From assembly GCA_001661245.1 (NCBI GenBank), contig KV454011.1, positions 1,493,315-1,557,314 of the forward strand: 64,000 nt of DNA, in the 5' to 3' direction. This DNA is from Pachysolen tannophilus NRRL Y-2460 (taxonomy: Eukaryota > Ascomycota > Pichiomycetes > Alaninales > Pachysolenaceae). This document shows, piece after piece, positions 10,297-19,316 of this stretch. The position numbers were made by a program, and so were the translations under genes. The notes under the pieces were generated by a model. The model searched no databases. It worked only from the letters and a program-made list of their open reading frames with translations, and had not been told where the DNA came from. Within the stretch, counting starts at the first letter, position 1, and each line of letters begins with the position of its first letter.

Positions 10297-10740
10297 TTAT
10301 CGCCTGTGAAAGAATTTTATAAAATCATTTAGCACATTGAGATCAAAATTGATTTTTTCTTCTTTTAAAATTTTTGTAAAATTATTCATCTTCATTTGAA
10401 CATCTTTATCATTTATAAAATTTATCTGTTCAAAAGGTGATAAATTTGGGGACAAAAACCCCTTATTATTGATTAAATCCATTATATCTTCTAAAGCTTT
10501 TGATATTCTAGGGTTTGTGGTCACTTTATAATAAAGTTCAATTGCTTTAACATCATTATCATTACCAAGTTTTGCATAACATCTCCTTAGTATCAATGGT
10601 TTATGGATCTTATTATCGGTACTTAATAACCGGCTAGTATTTATGAACCGACTTTGATTTATTGTAAATAATGATCTTTTGGTTCCAGCAAATGCTGTAA
10701 CACCACAAAACCCCAACCTTGGTACTAATATCATAATCAT
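10297..10740 (-). CDS. Small protein of unknown function, probably mitochondrial
   Basis: A 147-residue protein I do not recognise. The N-terminus (MIMILVPRLGFCGVTAFAG, then TKRSLFTINQSRF) is hydrophobic, Arg/Ser/Thr-rich and lacks acidic residues for about 40 positions, consistent with a mitochondrial presequence. The mature part is helical and rich in Lys, Asn and Ile, with a C-terminal FIKFFHRR. No membrane segment is obvious after the N-terminus. The ATG at 10740 is in frame; the second Met at residue 3 is an alternative start. It shares a GC-rich divergent promoter with the phosphoglycerate mutase gene. It could be a small mitoribosomal or assembly factor, but nothing in the sequence proves this. 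Confidence 0.65.
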   Translation of the reverse strand: MIMILVPRLGFCGVTAFAGTKRSLFTINQSRFINTSRLLSTDNKIHKPLILRRCYAKLGNDNDVKAIELYYKVTTNPRISKALEDIMDLINNKGFLSPNLSPFEQINFINDKDVQMKMNNFTKILKEEKINFDLNVLNDFIKFFHRR

Positions 10741-11188
10741 TTCCCACTGATATTCTATTCAAATCAATATTCTAACCTCTCTTTCTTACCAATAACTATT
10801 TGTTTGACTGGAAAAGACATTTGCTTTGAAATCTCCAATTTTCCGGTTTTCTTTTTTTTTGCTATTTTCGCTGAGCTCTTGAGCTCTCGAGCGGCGGCGG
10901 TGACACCTCTGCTGTGACACTAAAAATTTTTTGTGGTGTCGCTTTTGCTGTGGGTGACACGAGGTAAGGTGATTACAACTTTTCAATCATGAAGGATTAT
11001 GGATCTTTCCACTCCATCAATTGTTATATTTTAAGCAGAAAAGAATACGCCACTTGTAATAATTTTCAGATCCAATGGTTTTGGATGTTAATCAGGTATG
11101 ATTAACTAAGTTGAAATATATAATTTCTTTCGTTGCAATTGTTTGTAATTGTTTGTTAAGATTTCCTGTTTATACTCAATTGATAAGA
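10741..11188. promoter_or_regulatory. Divergent promoter with a GTGACAC cluster
   Basis: A GC-rich patch in an AT-rich setting. GTGACAC occurs at 10900-10906, 10914-10920 and 10954-10960, with an inverted partial copy GGTGTC at 10935-10940. Overlapping GAGCTC palindromes lie at 10873-10886. GTGAC is the complement of the R-box (GTCAC) bound by Rtg1/Rtg3 in S. cerevisiae; applying that here is inference. Confidence 0.45.
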
Positions 11189-11977
11189 ATGTCTGATAAC
11201 GAAAAAAGGTATAAGATCATAATTTTAAGGCATGGTGAGTCTGAATGGAATAAGTCAAACTTATTTTGTGGCTGGGTAGATGTTCCTTTATCAGATAAGG
11301 GTAAAGATCAAGCAGTTTCTACTGCAAATTTGATTTTACAAAGCAAGGAAAATTTTAATCCTACATTAGTTTTCACTTCAAAATTAACTAGATCATGTCA
11401 AACAGCAAATATAATATTGGAAAAATTAAACAAACAGTATTTGGATATATATAGGTCTTGGCGTTTAAATGAAAGACATTATGGTAAATTACAAGGTGAA
11501 ACTAAATCTGTAATATTAGCAAAATTTGGTAAGGAAAAATATATGTATTGGAGAAGAGCTTATGAAGGTTGTCCTCCTCCAAGCACTTTAGATGATAAAT
11601 TTTGTGGAACAAATGATGAACGTTATAAAAACATTGATTTGGAGCCTGGGGAACCGTTACCTGTGGCTGAATCTTTAAAAATGGTTGTTCATAGGTTAAT
11701 GCCATATTTTAATAATTTTATTAAACCAAAATTAATTGATAACAATACCATATTAATTGTTACTCATGGATCTGTTGTGAGAGCTTTGATTAAAGAAGTC
11801 TACCAGATATCGGATGAAGATATTATCAATATCAATATCCCGAACGGGATTCCAATGGTTATAACATTGGATGAGAATTTTGAAGCAGTTGGAGATTACT
11901 TTTATTTGGATCCAGAAATTGCAAAAATAGAAGCTGAAAAAGTCGCAAGACAAGGTTTTGAAAATCATCATAAGTAA
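11189..11977 (+). CDS. Cofactor-dependent phosphoglycerate mutase, divergent (Gpm2-like)
   Basis: Interconverts 3- and 2-phosphoglycerate through a phosphohistidine, or is a diverged relative. The start is the ATG at 11189 (MSDNEKRYK); the longer frame begins only at a TTG. The 262-residue protein has the catalytic RHGESEWN (His15), the SWRLNERHYGKLQG block with the acid/base Glu, and the second active-site His in IVTHGSVVRAL. Canonical Gpm1 has AAHGNSLR there, so two flanking residues differ. The tail (YLDPEIAKIEAEKVARQG) resembles other fungal enzymes. Codon use is AT-rich, unlike a highly expressed glycolytic gene, which suggests a minor isozyme of the Gpm2/Gpm3 type rather than GPM1. Confidence 0.9.
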   Translation: MSDNEKRYKIIILRHGESEWNKSNLFCGWVDVPLSDKGKDQAVSTANLILQSKENFNPTLVFTSKLTRSCQTANIILEKLNKQYLDIYRSWRLNERHYGKLQGETKSVILAKFGKEKYMYWRRAYEGCPPPSTLDDKFCGTNDERYKNIDLEPGEPLPVAESLKMVVHRLMPYFNNFIKPKLIDNNTILIVTHGSVVRALIKEVYQISDEDIININIPNGIPMVITLDENFEAVGDYFYLDPEIAKIEAEKVARQGFENHHK

Positions 11978-12060
11978 TTTATAGCTTTCTTTTAGAATTT
12001 GGTTTAATTTTCCAATTATTATAAATTTTTATAATACTAATGATAATAATGTTACTTTCT

Positions 12061-13707
12061 TTATACAGTTGCAAAATTAAAATTTTGAGAATTTTCAGTT
12101 CCTACCTTTGTTGTATCATCTTCACAGTTTGGTAATGAAGATGCTGTAGTGACATTGGATCTATTTTTTTCAAATGATAAAGATCTTAAAATTTCTGTGA
12201 TTCTGTGTTTGATCTCAGATAAAGGAGTCGATGAAGAAATTGAAAGATTTTTCTTATTATTCAGTTTAATCAAATGTCCATAACCTAAAATTATTCTTTC
12301 ATAAATAAAGATAAAACTTAACATCAAAGTAGTTAACCCAATTAACATCAGTGGTTTCAATTCAGCAAAGGATAAACATAAAATTGCAATGGCAATTGGG
12401 AACCTTGGAAAAACTCTAATAATTTTGGAAAGATATTTAGAATCAACATCTTCAAGTGTTTTATCCGACATGGCGATTATACCCAATGAAACCAAAGTAA
12501 TACAAGTACCTCCTGAGAAAAAAAATGACAACCCATAAAGACTCATTTTATCAATATACCCACCTTTAGATAAGGTAATCTCATCCAAAGAAATTAAATT
12601 TGATGATGCATAAGCAACTAAAACCAAGCTTCCAATTAATGGAACATGAATGAAAATCCAAATATATGCAGAGTGAACACTTCTAGTCAATGCAGGCAAA
12701 TGTACTATATCTCCAGTACCATCAAAATATACAAACATGAAAATATACGCAATTATTAAAGTTAACAAAGCTTTCCATAACTTCTCATGGATTCCAGGTC
12801 CCGTATACAGACTGGTGACAATGTTATATAAAAATTCACCTATAGCAATGGTGTAAAAAGCTCCAAATCGACTAACTTCTCGTTCAACGTTTAATGCTGT
12901 GCTAAATTTCAATTTGAGTAATTTCTTGGTAATTGGATGGAATGCTATAACATAAGAAACTTGTTCTAAAAACATTATTCCTATCGTTAGCCCAACTTTA
13001 GCTCTTGTACTCACAAATATAACAGATATCCATGCACAAGTGACAACTAATATTAACAGAGAATAAATCCTTATTTGAATCCTATGTTGAGGAACGAAAA
13101 AACTGTAAAAAATATAAGTAACTGCTACCGAATATCTACACATCATATACGGCACAACTACCATTGCAGTTTCTCCATGACTTTGTAAAATGTAAACACA
13201 ATTATTGACATAAATTACCAATAAAAGCATAATCCATAAGACGTATGTTCTTTGCGTCATATCATCGTTAAAATAGTAATTCATAAAATCTTTTAAATCT
13301 ACCCAAACAACCCACACAGGAACGAAAAACAAAACATATTTCAATAATGTCAAACCAGTACATTCTAAAGTAGTTTGAGCAGCTAACGAAGAGACAATCC
13401 CAACGTATAATAAATCTAAAAACAATTCTAATGCACTTGCAGAATTTCCATCTTTTGTTCTGTACAAGATATTATCACAATAATAATTCAAAGCATATGG
13501 TCTTGTAAAAAGCTTATTTCTTTCTGGAGGTTCAATATATATAACCTTAGTTGTCTCATATCTTTCTTCGTATTCTAATTCTTCTTCCGAAGCTAAAGAT
13601 CGGCTTATACGCTCTATATCAACATCTTCATCTAAAGTTTCTCTAGTTACTCCATTTGAATCTCTTGGTCGAATACTTTCTGTGAGATCGTCGGAGGCCT
13701 GCGACAT
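12061..13707 (-). CDS. LtrA-family membrane protein, paralog 2
   Basis: 548 residues and clearly paralogous to the gene at 8211-9824: both share RPYALNYY or RPHALNYF, LELFLDLLYVGIV, VWVDLKDFMNYY or VWADLKDFMNYY, RFGAFYTIAIGEFLY and FAELKP blocks in the same order. The N-terminus is acidic with an IERISRS stretch; the C-terminal tail is Ser/Thr/Asn-rich. About ten membrane segments. The ATG at 13707 (MSQASDD) is the first in frame; translation could only extend upstream from a TTG. The two copies differ mainly at their tails, as expected of an old duplication with constrained membrane cores. Function unknown. It stands divergent to GIG1. Confidence 0.88.
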   Translation of the reverse strand: MSQASDDLTESIRPRDSNGVTRETLDEDVDIERISRSLASEEELEYEERYETTKVIYIEPPERNKLFTRPYALNYYCDNILYRTKDGNSASALELFLDLLYVGIVSSLAAQTTLECTGLTLLKYVLFFVPVWVVWVDLKDFMNYYFNDDMTQRTYVLWIMLLLVIYVNNCVYILQSHGETAMVVVPYMMCRYSVAVTYIFYSFFVPQHRIQIRIYSLLILVVTCAWISVIFVSTRAKVGLTIGIMFLEQVSYVIAFHPITKKLLKLKFSTALNVEREVSRFGAFYTIAIGEFLYNIVTSLYTGPGIHEKLWKALLTLIIAYIFMFVYFDGTGDIVHLPALTRSVHSAYIWIFIHVPLIGSLVLVAYASSNLISLDEITLSKGGYIDKMSLYGLSFFFSGGTCITLVSLGIIAMSDKTLEDVDSKYLSKIIRVFPRFPIAIAILCLSFAELKPLMLIGLTTLMLSFIFIYERIILGYGHLIKLNNKKNLSISSSTPLSEIKHRITEILRSLSFEKNRSNVTTASSLPNCEDDTTKVGTENSQNFNFATV

Positions 13708-14208
13708 CTGTTCGTTTGATAGAGAGGTGCCTAACAAATAAATAAACCTGTTAACATGAAACTATGAAGCATTTATTCACCTAAACGTTGTTTACTAATG
13801 TTTTCATGCAACAGCGAGATCAAAGATCTCAAATTCAAGATTAAGAACGAAAAAAAAACCTAGTTAAAATGATTAGATGAGCTCTTAATCTTCCCAAGGT
13901 CAGAAAGCACTGAACTTCAGCAGCAAACGGATGAATGAATGGTCTGACTTAACTACCAATGTTTCTAGAAAGTATCACGCTTCTTAGTGATAAACCCTTT
14001 TCGGAAATAGTTTGTTTTTTTCTCTAATTTTTACTTCCGGTATATAATTAATAATAATTGATATCTTTTATTGTAAATACAAAGGAGAACTAACTATAAT
14101 AGAAAGCGGTGCTTAATAGAATTTGTGTTTTTAATACTCTGTTATTTTGTAGACCTTATTTATTTGAAGGTAGTATATAGAATATTTGGATTTATTGTAT
14201 AATAAACA
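13708..14208. other. Divergent LtrA2/GIG1 upstream region
   Basis: About 500 bp with moderate AT content. A TTCTAGAA palindrome (one heat-shock-element core) lies near 13961. No gene seen. Confidence 0.45.
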
Positions 14209-14949
14209 ATGGTTAATTCAGCGAACGGAGGAGTTGCTGATAACGCTGATAAGACAACAACGACAACAACAACAACAAATAATGTGGTTGATATAAATAA
14301 ACCAATTTTATGGGAAGAGCTTCAAGAGATTGTCAGTACAAATGAGATTCAAAACTTAAGAAGAAACCCTGAAGTTAATGTGAAGTATCAAAATTTCAAA
14401 ACACAATTATCTTCTAAAAATGAATCACTTTTCAGCCATTTAATATTTGATGAATTGAAATGGGCTGATAGAAACGATTATTTGCAACACTTGACAAGCG
14501 ATAAGATTAATGATCTTCCAAAAGTTTTGAAGCTAAATCCAACTGACAAGAGGCTTTTAGCTAATGCTCTGGATATTAAAATCTTACCAAATGATTTCCC
14601 ATATTTTTTTGAATCTAATGTTTGTCATTTATGCATATGGTCCAAGGTAGTTATTAAAGATGACCCGCTCAGTGGCAAGGGAGATATCTCAAGGAAGACA
14701 AGGAAAATTATCGACAGATATGTGGAGAAAACTTTTGTTGATTACTTGGGTATTCCAAAGGAAAATATTTTATGGTTCAGAAATTGGTCTGCGTTGCAAA
14801 GCGTTAAGGCTCTTAGTCACATCCATGTTGTTATCAAAGATTTTACAACAGAAAATTATGAAAAAATAGTCATGCAAGCTGGAATTCCTATAGATTTCGA
14901 TGGTAAAGATTATGATTTATTAGAAGATGTACAAGAATATTTAAATTAG
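14209..14949 (+). CDS. GIG1: N-acetylglucosamine-induced protein 1 family (DUF3605)
   Basis: A 246-residue soluble protein. The DUF3605 pattern is visible: WEELQEIV near residue 35, then FDELKWADRNDYL, then PNDFPYFFESNVCHLCIWSK and a C-terminal WFRNWSALQSVKALSHIHVV. In Candida albicans, Gig1 is a cytoplasmic protein induced by N-acetylglucosamine; its biochemical role is unclear. The N-terminus has a short Thr run encoded by an ACA/ACG microsatellite at about 14252-14276. Single exon; ATG at 14209. Confidence 0.88.
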   Translation: MVNSANGGVADNADKTTTTTTTTNNVVDINKPILWEELQEIVSTNEIQNLRRNPEVNVKYQNFKTQLSSKNESLFSHLIFDELKWADRNDYLQHLTSDKINDLPKVLKLNPTDKRLLANALDIKILPNDFPYFFESNVCHLCIWSKVVIKDDPLSGKGDISRKTRKIIDRYVEKTFVDYLGIPKENILWFRNWSALQSVKALSHIHVVIKDFTTENYEKIVMQAGIPIDFDGKDYDLLEDVQEYLN

Positions 14950-15515
14950 AAATACGTTTTCCATCTCTACTGTTGATCAGCGGAGTAGCGCTGTTCCATT
15001 TATTGTCTGTTAATTTTCTTTTAGAAAAGAGAATTTTTATTTTTTTATTTTTATAGATAGATATATACATATAGAAACGTGTTTGTTGTGTTCGCCATTC
15101 GCCATTAGCCATTCGCCATTAGCCATTAGCCATTAGCCATTCGCCATAATCGCCATAATCGCCATATAATCGTCCTACCTTACACATCACATCTAGTAGT
15201 GTTATGTAAATAATACCTTCCCGCCCTTTACCGCCCAAAATCACCCAAAAATCCCCCAAAAAATCCCCCTAAATTCCTTTACCAACCGGCCGCCCCTTTC
15301 GTCCCTCTCGCCTTTTCCCCCTTTCTCTTTCTCGAGTGTTCCAGAAGAAACCGGATTTTCCTTTCCCATTGTTCTTGCAGAGGTACTAAAGATCGCCCCT
15401 AATAATAAATACCCCATGATGTCTATCTATTATATGTGATAGTACTATACTATTCGGTTTATTCAATCATTGAAATATCAATTGGAAGAAAGTGAATTAA
15501 ATTGAGTTCTATAAT
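14950..15515. promoter_or_regulatory. HSP42 promoter: four STRE-type CCCCT sites and a heat-shock element
   Basis: CCCCT, the Msn2/Msn4 stress element core, occurs at 15266-15270, 15293-15297, 15318-15322 and 15396-15400. TTCCAGAA, a perfect inverted heat-shock-element pair, is at 15339-15346. The combination suits a small heat-shock gene. The 7-bp repeat at 15093-15166 lies upstream of this block. Confidence 0.6.
15093..15166. repeat. 7-bp minisatellite (A/C)GCCATT
   Basis: Seven contiguous units alternate CGCCATT and AGCCATT from 15093 to 15141. They are followed by one CGCCATA and two 9-bp ATCGCCATA units up to 15166. It lies between the GIG1 3' end and the HSP42 promoter. Confidence 0.9.
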
Positions 15516-17066
15516 ATGAGTTATTATAATAGTGATCCAACTTTGTACGATTTGCTTGATGCATTGAACCAGCATAGGCAACAGCAATCGCAGGTACCAA
15601 GCGGTTATCCATTTGGTTCTTATTATCAGAGACCTAATTCTTACCGTGGTGCTCGTTCTGCTGGTCCAGCTGGTCTTACTCGTCCTGGTCGTCCTGGTCG
15701 TCCTGCTCCAGTTATTTCTGATGCTCGCGCTGGAAGGTTCAATCCATTATCCGGGTATTACTATCAACAGCCAAGCTATAGGGAACCGGGATTTCTCCGT
15801 CCTTATTACTATTATGACTTGCCAGAGGGCGAAGATAATGAAGGAGAAGATGTAGATGATAATGCAGAAGGAGAAGAAGCAGAAGAGGCAGAAGGAGAAG
15901 AAGAGCATAATGATGCAAATGACAGAGATGATGAAGGTGAAGAAGCAGGTACCAGAGAGAAGCAACTGCCAACCCGTTTAGATCCTGAGAGTGTGTTGTA
16001 TAGATCATTGTATGGTGATGAGCCATATTTCCAACGTCCTCTGTCTTCCAATTATTCTGCACCTCCAAGACATCTCAGAGCTGGATACGGTGCTCCAAGG
16101 CCAGATCGTTACCAGTCTCCATTCCAACTACAGCCATCATTTGCTCCTCCAGCAAGAGTTGCTCCTCGAGAACCACCAGTTGCTAAGGCACACCCAGTTC
16201 AAAGCTTATTGGATGTTTTGAACGCATTGTCAGGCGCAGGAGGCACTGATTATAATGATGGTTATGCGGATGAAGGATATGATGAACTTCAAGGACCTCT
16301 GGCAAGACCAAAGATTTATGCAAGACCGCAACCACCATTAGTTCCTGAAAATGATTTATTCAGGAGAGAATCGTTGCCAAAAGAGGAAACCGAGGAAAGA
16401 AGTGAAGCTAATCTGTATGCACCTTCTGGTATTGATGAATCTCAAGGATCACTTAAACAAAAAGAACCAGATTCTAGCACAGCGGATTTTAAACAGCCTT
16501 TAACAAGACATGAATCTTCTTCGGCTTCTTTCAGTAAACCTTCGTCTTTACGTAGAAGAACTTCAACTTTGAATTTACATGCATCTGCTCCTTCACCAGT
16601 TATTGATCTTTTACAAGTATCAAAACCACAATTGAGTACTGATTTACCATTTTCACCTCCAGTGAACGTTTATGATAGAACTAAAGATTATTTGGTCTTA
16701 TTATCATTACCAGGTGCTGATAAGTCATCATTCCATATTGATTTCCATCCAACTTCTCATGAATTGGTTGTTAGAGGCGAAATTAAAAATAAGTATCATG
16801 AAGAAGATGCTTCAAATGATGATTTTTTAAAAGTCTCTGAACAAAGATTTGGATCTTTTGAGAGAAACATCAAATTTCCAACATTACCACGTGTGAAGGA
16901 TGAAGAAATTAAAGCTTTGTATAACAATGGTTTATTGGAAATTTTTATCCCAAAAATTTTACCTCAAGAAGAAACTGAAAAGCCAAGGCCAAAGAGAAGA
17001 ATTGAAATTGAAAACGTTGAAGATGAAGAATTGAAAAGAGAAGCAAACGGAGGTTTTTTAGTTTAA
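15516..17066 (+). CDS. HSP42: Small heat-shock protein Hsp42
   Basis: A chaperone that sequesters misfolded proteins in cytosolic foci. The 516-residue protein starts MSYYNSDPTLYDLLDALNQ, closely like the S. cerevisiae Hsp42 start (SLYDVLNALS). A long disordered prion-like region rich in Tyr, Pro, Arg and Gln follows, then an acidic Glu/Asp stretch at about 105-145. The LYDLL..LN pattern recurs as SLLDVLNALSG near 230. The alpha-crystallin domain covers about 385-490 and ends with GLLEIFIPKI, the usual beta-strand and I-x-I oligomerisation motif. It is longer than S. cerevisiae Hsp42 (375) because the disordered part is extended. STRE and HSE motifs lie upstream. Confidence 0.93.
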   Translation: MSYYNSDPTLYDLLDALNQHRQQQSQVPSGYPFGSYYQRPNSYRGARSAGPAGLTRPGRPGRPAPVISDARAGRFNPLSGYYYQQPSYREPGFLRPYYYYDLPEGEDNEGEDVDDNAEGEEAEEAEGEEEHNDANDRDDEGEEAGTREKQLPTRLDPESVLYRSLYGDEPYFQRPLSSNYSAPPRHLRAGYGAPRPDRYQSPFQLQPSFAPPARVAPREPPVAKAHPVQSLLDVLNALSGAGGTDYNDGYADEGYDELQGPLARPKIYARPQPPLVPENDLFRRESLPKEETEERSEANLYAPSGIDESQGSLKQKEPDSSTADFKQPLTRHESSSASFSKPSSLRRRTSTLNLHASAPSPVIDLLQVSKPQLSTDLPFSPPVNVYDRTKDYLVLLSLPGADKSSFHIDFHPTSHELVVRGEIKNKYHEEDASNDDFLKVSEQRFGSFERNIKFPTLPRVKDEEIKALYNNGLLEIFIPKILPQEETEKPRPKRRIEIENVEDEELKREANGGFLV

Positions 17067-17289
17067 AGTAATGATAAAATCGATCTAGTTTCTTCTTATT
17101 TGAATTCAACAAATTCCTCATCCATTTTTTTTTTTTTGTTCTTTTATTAAAATTATTATTATCATTATTTTTTGTCTTTTTTTTTTTACAAATATATTTT
17201 TATATTAAACCAACCTATATATGACTACAACAACAATATACAACCTGTTTACGAAAAAAAAGAAAAAGAAAAAAACTGACTGTACTCAT

Positions 17290-17889
17290 CTATTTGCTGA
17301 TAACTGCTTTCAAAGTCTCATCATCAAAGATATTAGCTCCACTTTTCAATAATTTTGCCAAGAGTGGTAAAGATTTTTCTGTAAAATCTGGTTTTTTCCT
17401 CAACTCATCCACATCTTCACTGTAAGTTGAAGCCATCAAAGAAAGATAATCATTCAGTAAAGCATCTCTTTCACTTTCAATTTTTGATGAGATTTTTTCC
17501 AAATTAAGTTGGTTATTTTTAAACCCAGATTGCATCTTTTGTTGAGTTAACAACGATATTGAAGGTTGAGAATTGATATCTATTTTTTGTAATTTACTTC
17601 TTGTTTCATCAACTATTTTCAAAGGCTGTATCTTTGTAGAAGCTTCTTCCGAATCCGAATGCATGTTAATGTCATCTATAGTTATATTATTATTATTATC
17701 TTTATCATTTTCAATATCTTGTTGAGAAGTTGTTACGTTATCTGAGTCTTTATTATTATCTGAATCATCTTCAGATGATGAAGAGGAATCTGATGAAAAA
17801 TCTTCAGTTCTTCTCTTCTTTCTTCTCCTTCTCTTATTTTTTTTGCTATTACTACTGTTCACCTGTTCATCTTTCAACGCTACACCCAT
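17290..17889 (-). CDS. RSA3: Ribosome assembly protein 3 (Rsa3)
   Basis: Nucleolar factor for 60S subunit maturation, working with Dbp6 in early pre-60S particles. The 199-residue protein has a basic N-terminal cluster (KKNKRRRRKKRR, likely nuclear localisation), Ser/Asp/Asn-rich acidic tracts, and the conserved C-terminal Rsa3 domain: YLSLMASTYSEDVDELRKK, then PDFTEKSLPLLAKLLKSG. The start is the ATG at 17889 (MGVALKD); two upstream codons begin at a TTG and are excluded. Confidence 0.88.
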   Translation of the reverse strand: MGVALKDEQVNSSNSKKNKRRRRKKRRTEDFSSDSSSSSEDDSDNNKDSDNVTTSQQDIENDKDNNNNITIDDINMHSDSEEASTKIQPLKIVDETRSKLQKIDINSQPSISLLTQQKMQSGFKNNQLNLEKISSKIESERDALLNDYLSLMASTYSEDVDELRKKPDFTEKSLPLLAKLLKSGANIFDDETLKAVISK

Positions 17890-18746
17890 TATCAAAGATC
17901 AATGAAGGTCTAACCTAATGAAGTTTAACCAATAAATATTATATAAAAAAAATTTAACAATACTTTATTTAAAAAAATAAAAATAAAAAATTTTTTTTTA
18001 AGATGATGTAAAAACAAGGTGAAAAATCTATTTATCAGATAATAAAACCAACACCACAAAACTTATTAAAACATTAGATAAACGCTTTTTGATAATAAGA
18101 ATAAAGCTAGATTTTAATTCTGGTCTACGTTCTAAACTTTTTCTGGTTTTTCTTTTTTAAAATAGTAATAAATAATATGCTTTACTTGAATATAGCAGTA
18201 TAACCGGTAACATCACCCATTTAATAAGTAAGTAGCTAGCTTATAAATTAAGTCAAATGGGGATCTCTTGGATGGGTTGAAGAATATAAAAGTGGATGAA
18301 CTTCCTGACGATTAGAAAAAAATAAAAAAAAAAAATTTACTCAAAATTAAGACTTCAAAAGAAAGAAATAAAGAAAAGTTCGGGATATCTTTTTTTTTTT
18401 TAGTTCCTCATTTCCATCAAGGCATATAGATAGGACAAAATTTCATTAATTTATCTTTATAAAGATTTAAATTAAATATCATTTTAATAAATTTATATAT
18501 TAGTATTAAAAGAAAAGTGAAAATACTGGAGGAAAATACTGGGAAAAGGTAGTGTTCTAAACACACAAACTCTTCAAACGGTTTTTCTTTTCTAGAATTT
18601 TTTTCTATTTAAAAAGATCAAAATTACTAATATATATATATATATCAATAATAATATTATACAATTTATTAAAAGATAAATTATATTTGATTTGAATAAA
18701 TTTTCCTATAATTTCATTTTCATTTTCATTTTCATTATTTAGGAAG
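17890..18746. other. Divergent RSA3/ISD11 region
   Basis: 857 bp, AT-rich. It holds a TATA-like ATATAAAAG near 18285, long A and T runs, a TA run near 18630, and a 6-bp TTTCAT-type repeat (four units) at about 18712-18736 just before ISD11. No further gene seen. Confidence 0.5.
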
Positions 18747-19016
18747 ATGTCGACAGTTGTAGAGCATTCTGCAAAAGATGTTTTGGCTTTATACAGATCA
18801 TTTTTAAGAAATGCTTCAAAATTTGGAAATTATAATTTTAGAAGTTATTTTTTAAGAAAGACAAGAGATACATTTAGAGAAAATAAAAATATAACAGATA
18901 AAGAGCAAATTGATAAGTTTTTTAAGCAGTCACAATTGGATTTGGCAATTTTGAAAAGACAGGCTACTATTTCTCAAATGTATCATTTTGATAAGACAGT
19001 TGTTGAAAAACTTTGA
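18747..19016 (+). CDS. ISD11: Isd11, LYR-motif partner of cysteine desulfurase Nfs1
   Basis: Stabilises Nfs1 in the mitochondrial matrix and is essential for iron-sulfur cluster assembly, together with acyl carrier protein. The 89-residue protein carries the LYR motif at residues 15-17 (ALYRSFLRNASKF), then NYNFRSYFLRKTRDTFRENKN, the Isd11/LYRM4 pattern that holds the acyl-ACP chain. Size matches the family (about 90). No presequence, as in other Isd11 proteins. It is convergent with SUA7. Confidence 0.93.
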   Translation: MSTVVEHSAKDVLALYRSFLRNASKFGNYNFRSYFLRKTRDTFRENKNITDKEQIDKFFKQSQLDLAILKRQATISQMYHFDKTVVEKL

Positions 19017-19316
19017 AAAAAAACAAACACACAATTCAATTAATATAATAGATCTGTTTAAAAAAGAGCAAAAAAAAAAAAGAATTGTTATGAAGGTATT
19101 TGTATCTCTTAGGAGAGAAGGCATCAAAAAAAAAAAGAATGATGTTGAATGAAGATAGGGTTTTGTATTTATAATTTTATCATGGTGATAAAGAGGAAAT
19201 CAGATTAAAGATGTAGGAATTTCCAATTTTTTTTTTTTTTTTTATTTTCCTATACGTATCTTTGAATCTTGCTTCTTCTTTCTTTTGCTTTCGTTATTGA
19301 CTATCATATTTAAGAA
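19017..19316. other. Convergent ISD11/SUA7 spacer
   Basis: 300 bp with A- and T-runs only, probably two back-to-back 3' ends. No gene seen. Confidence 0.5.
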
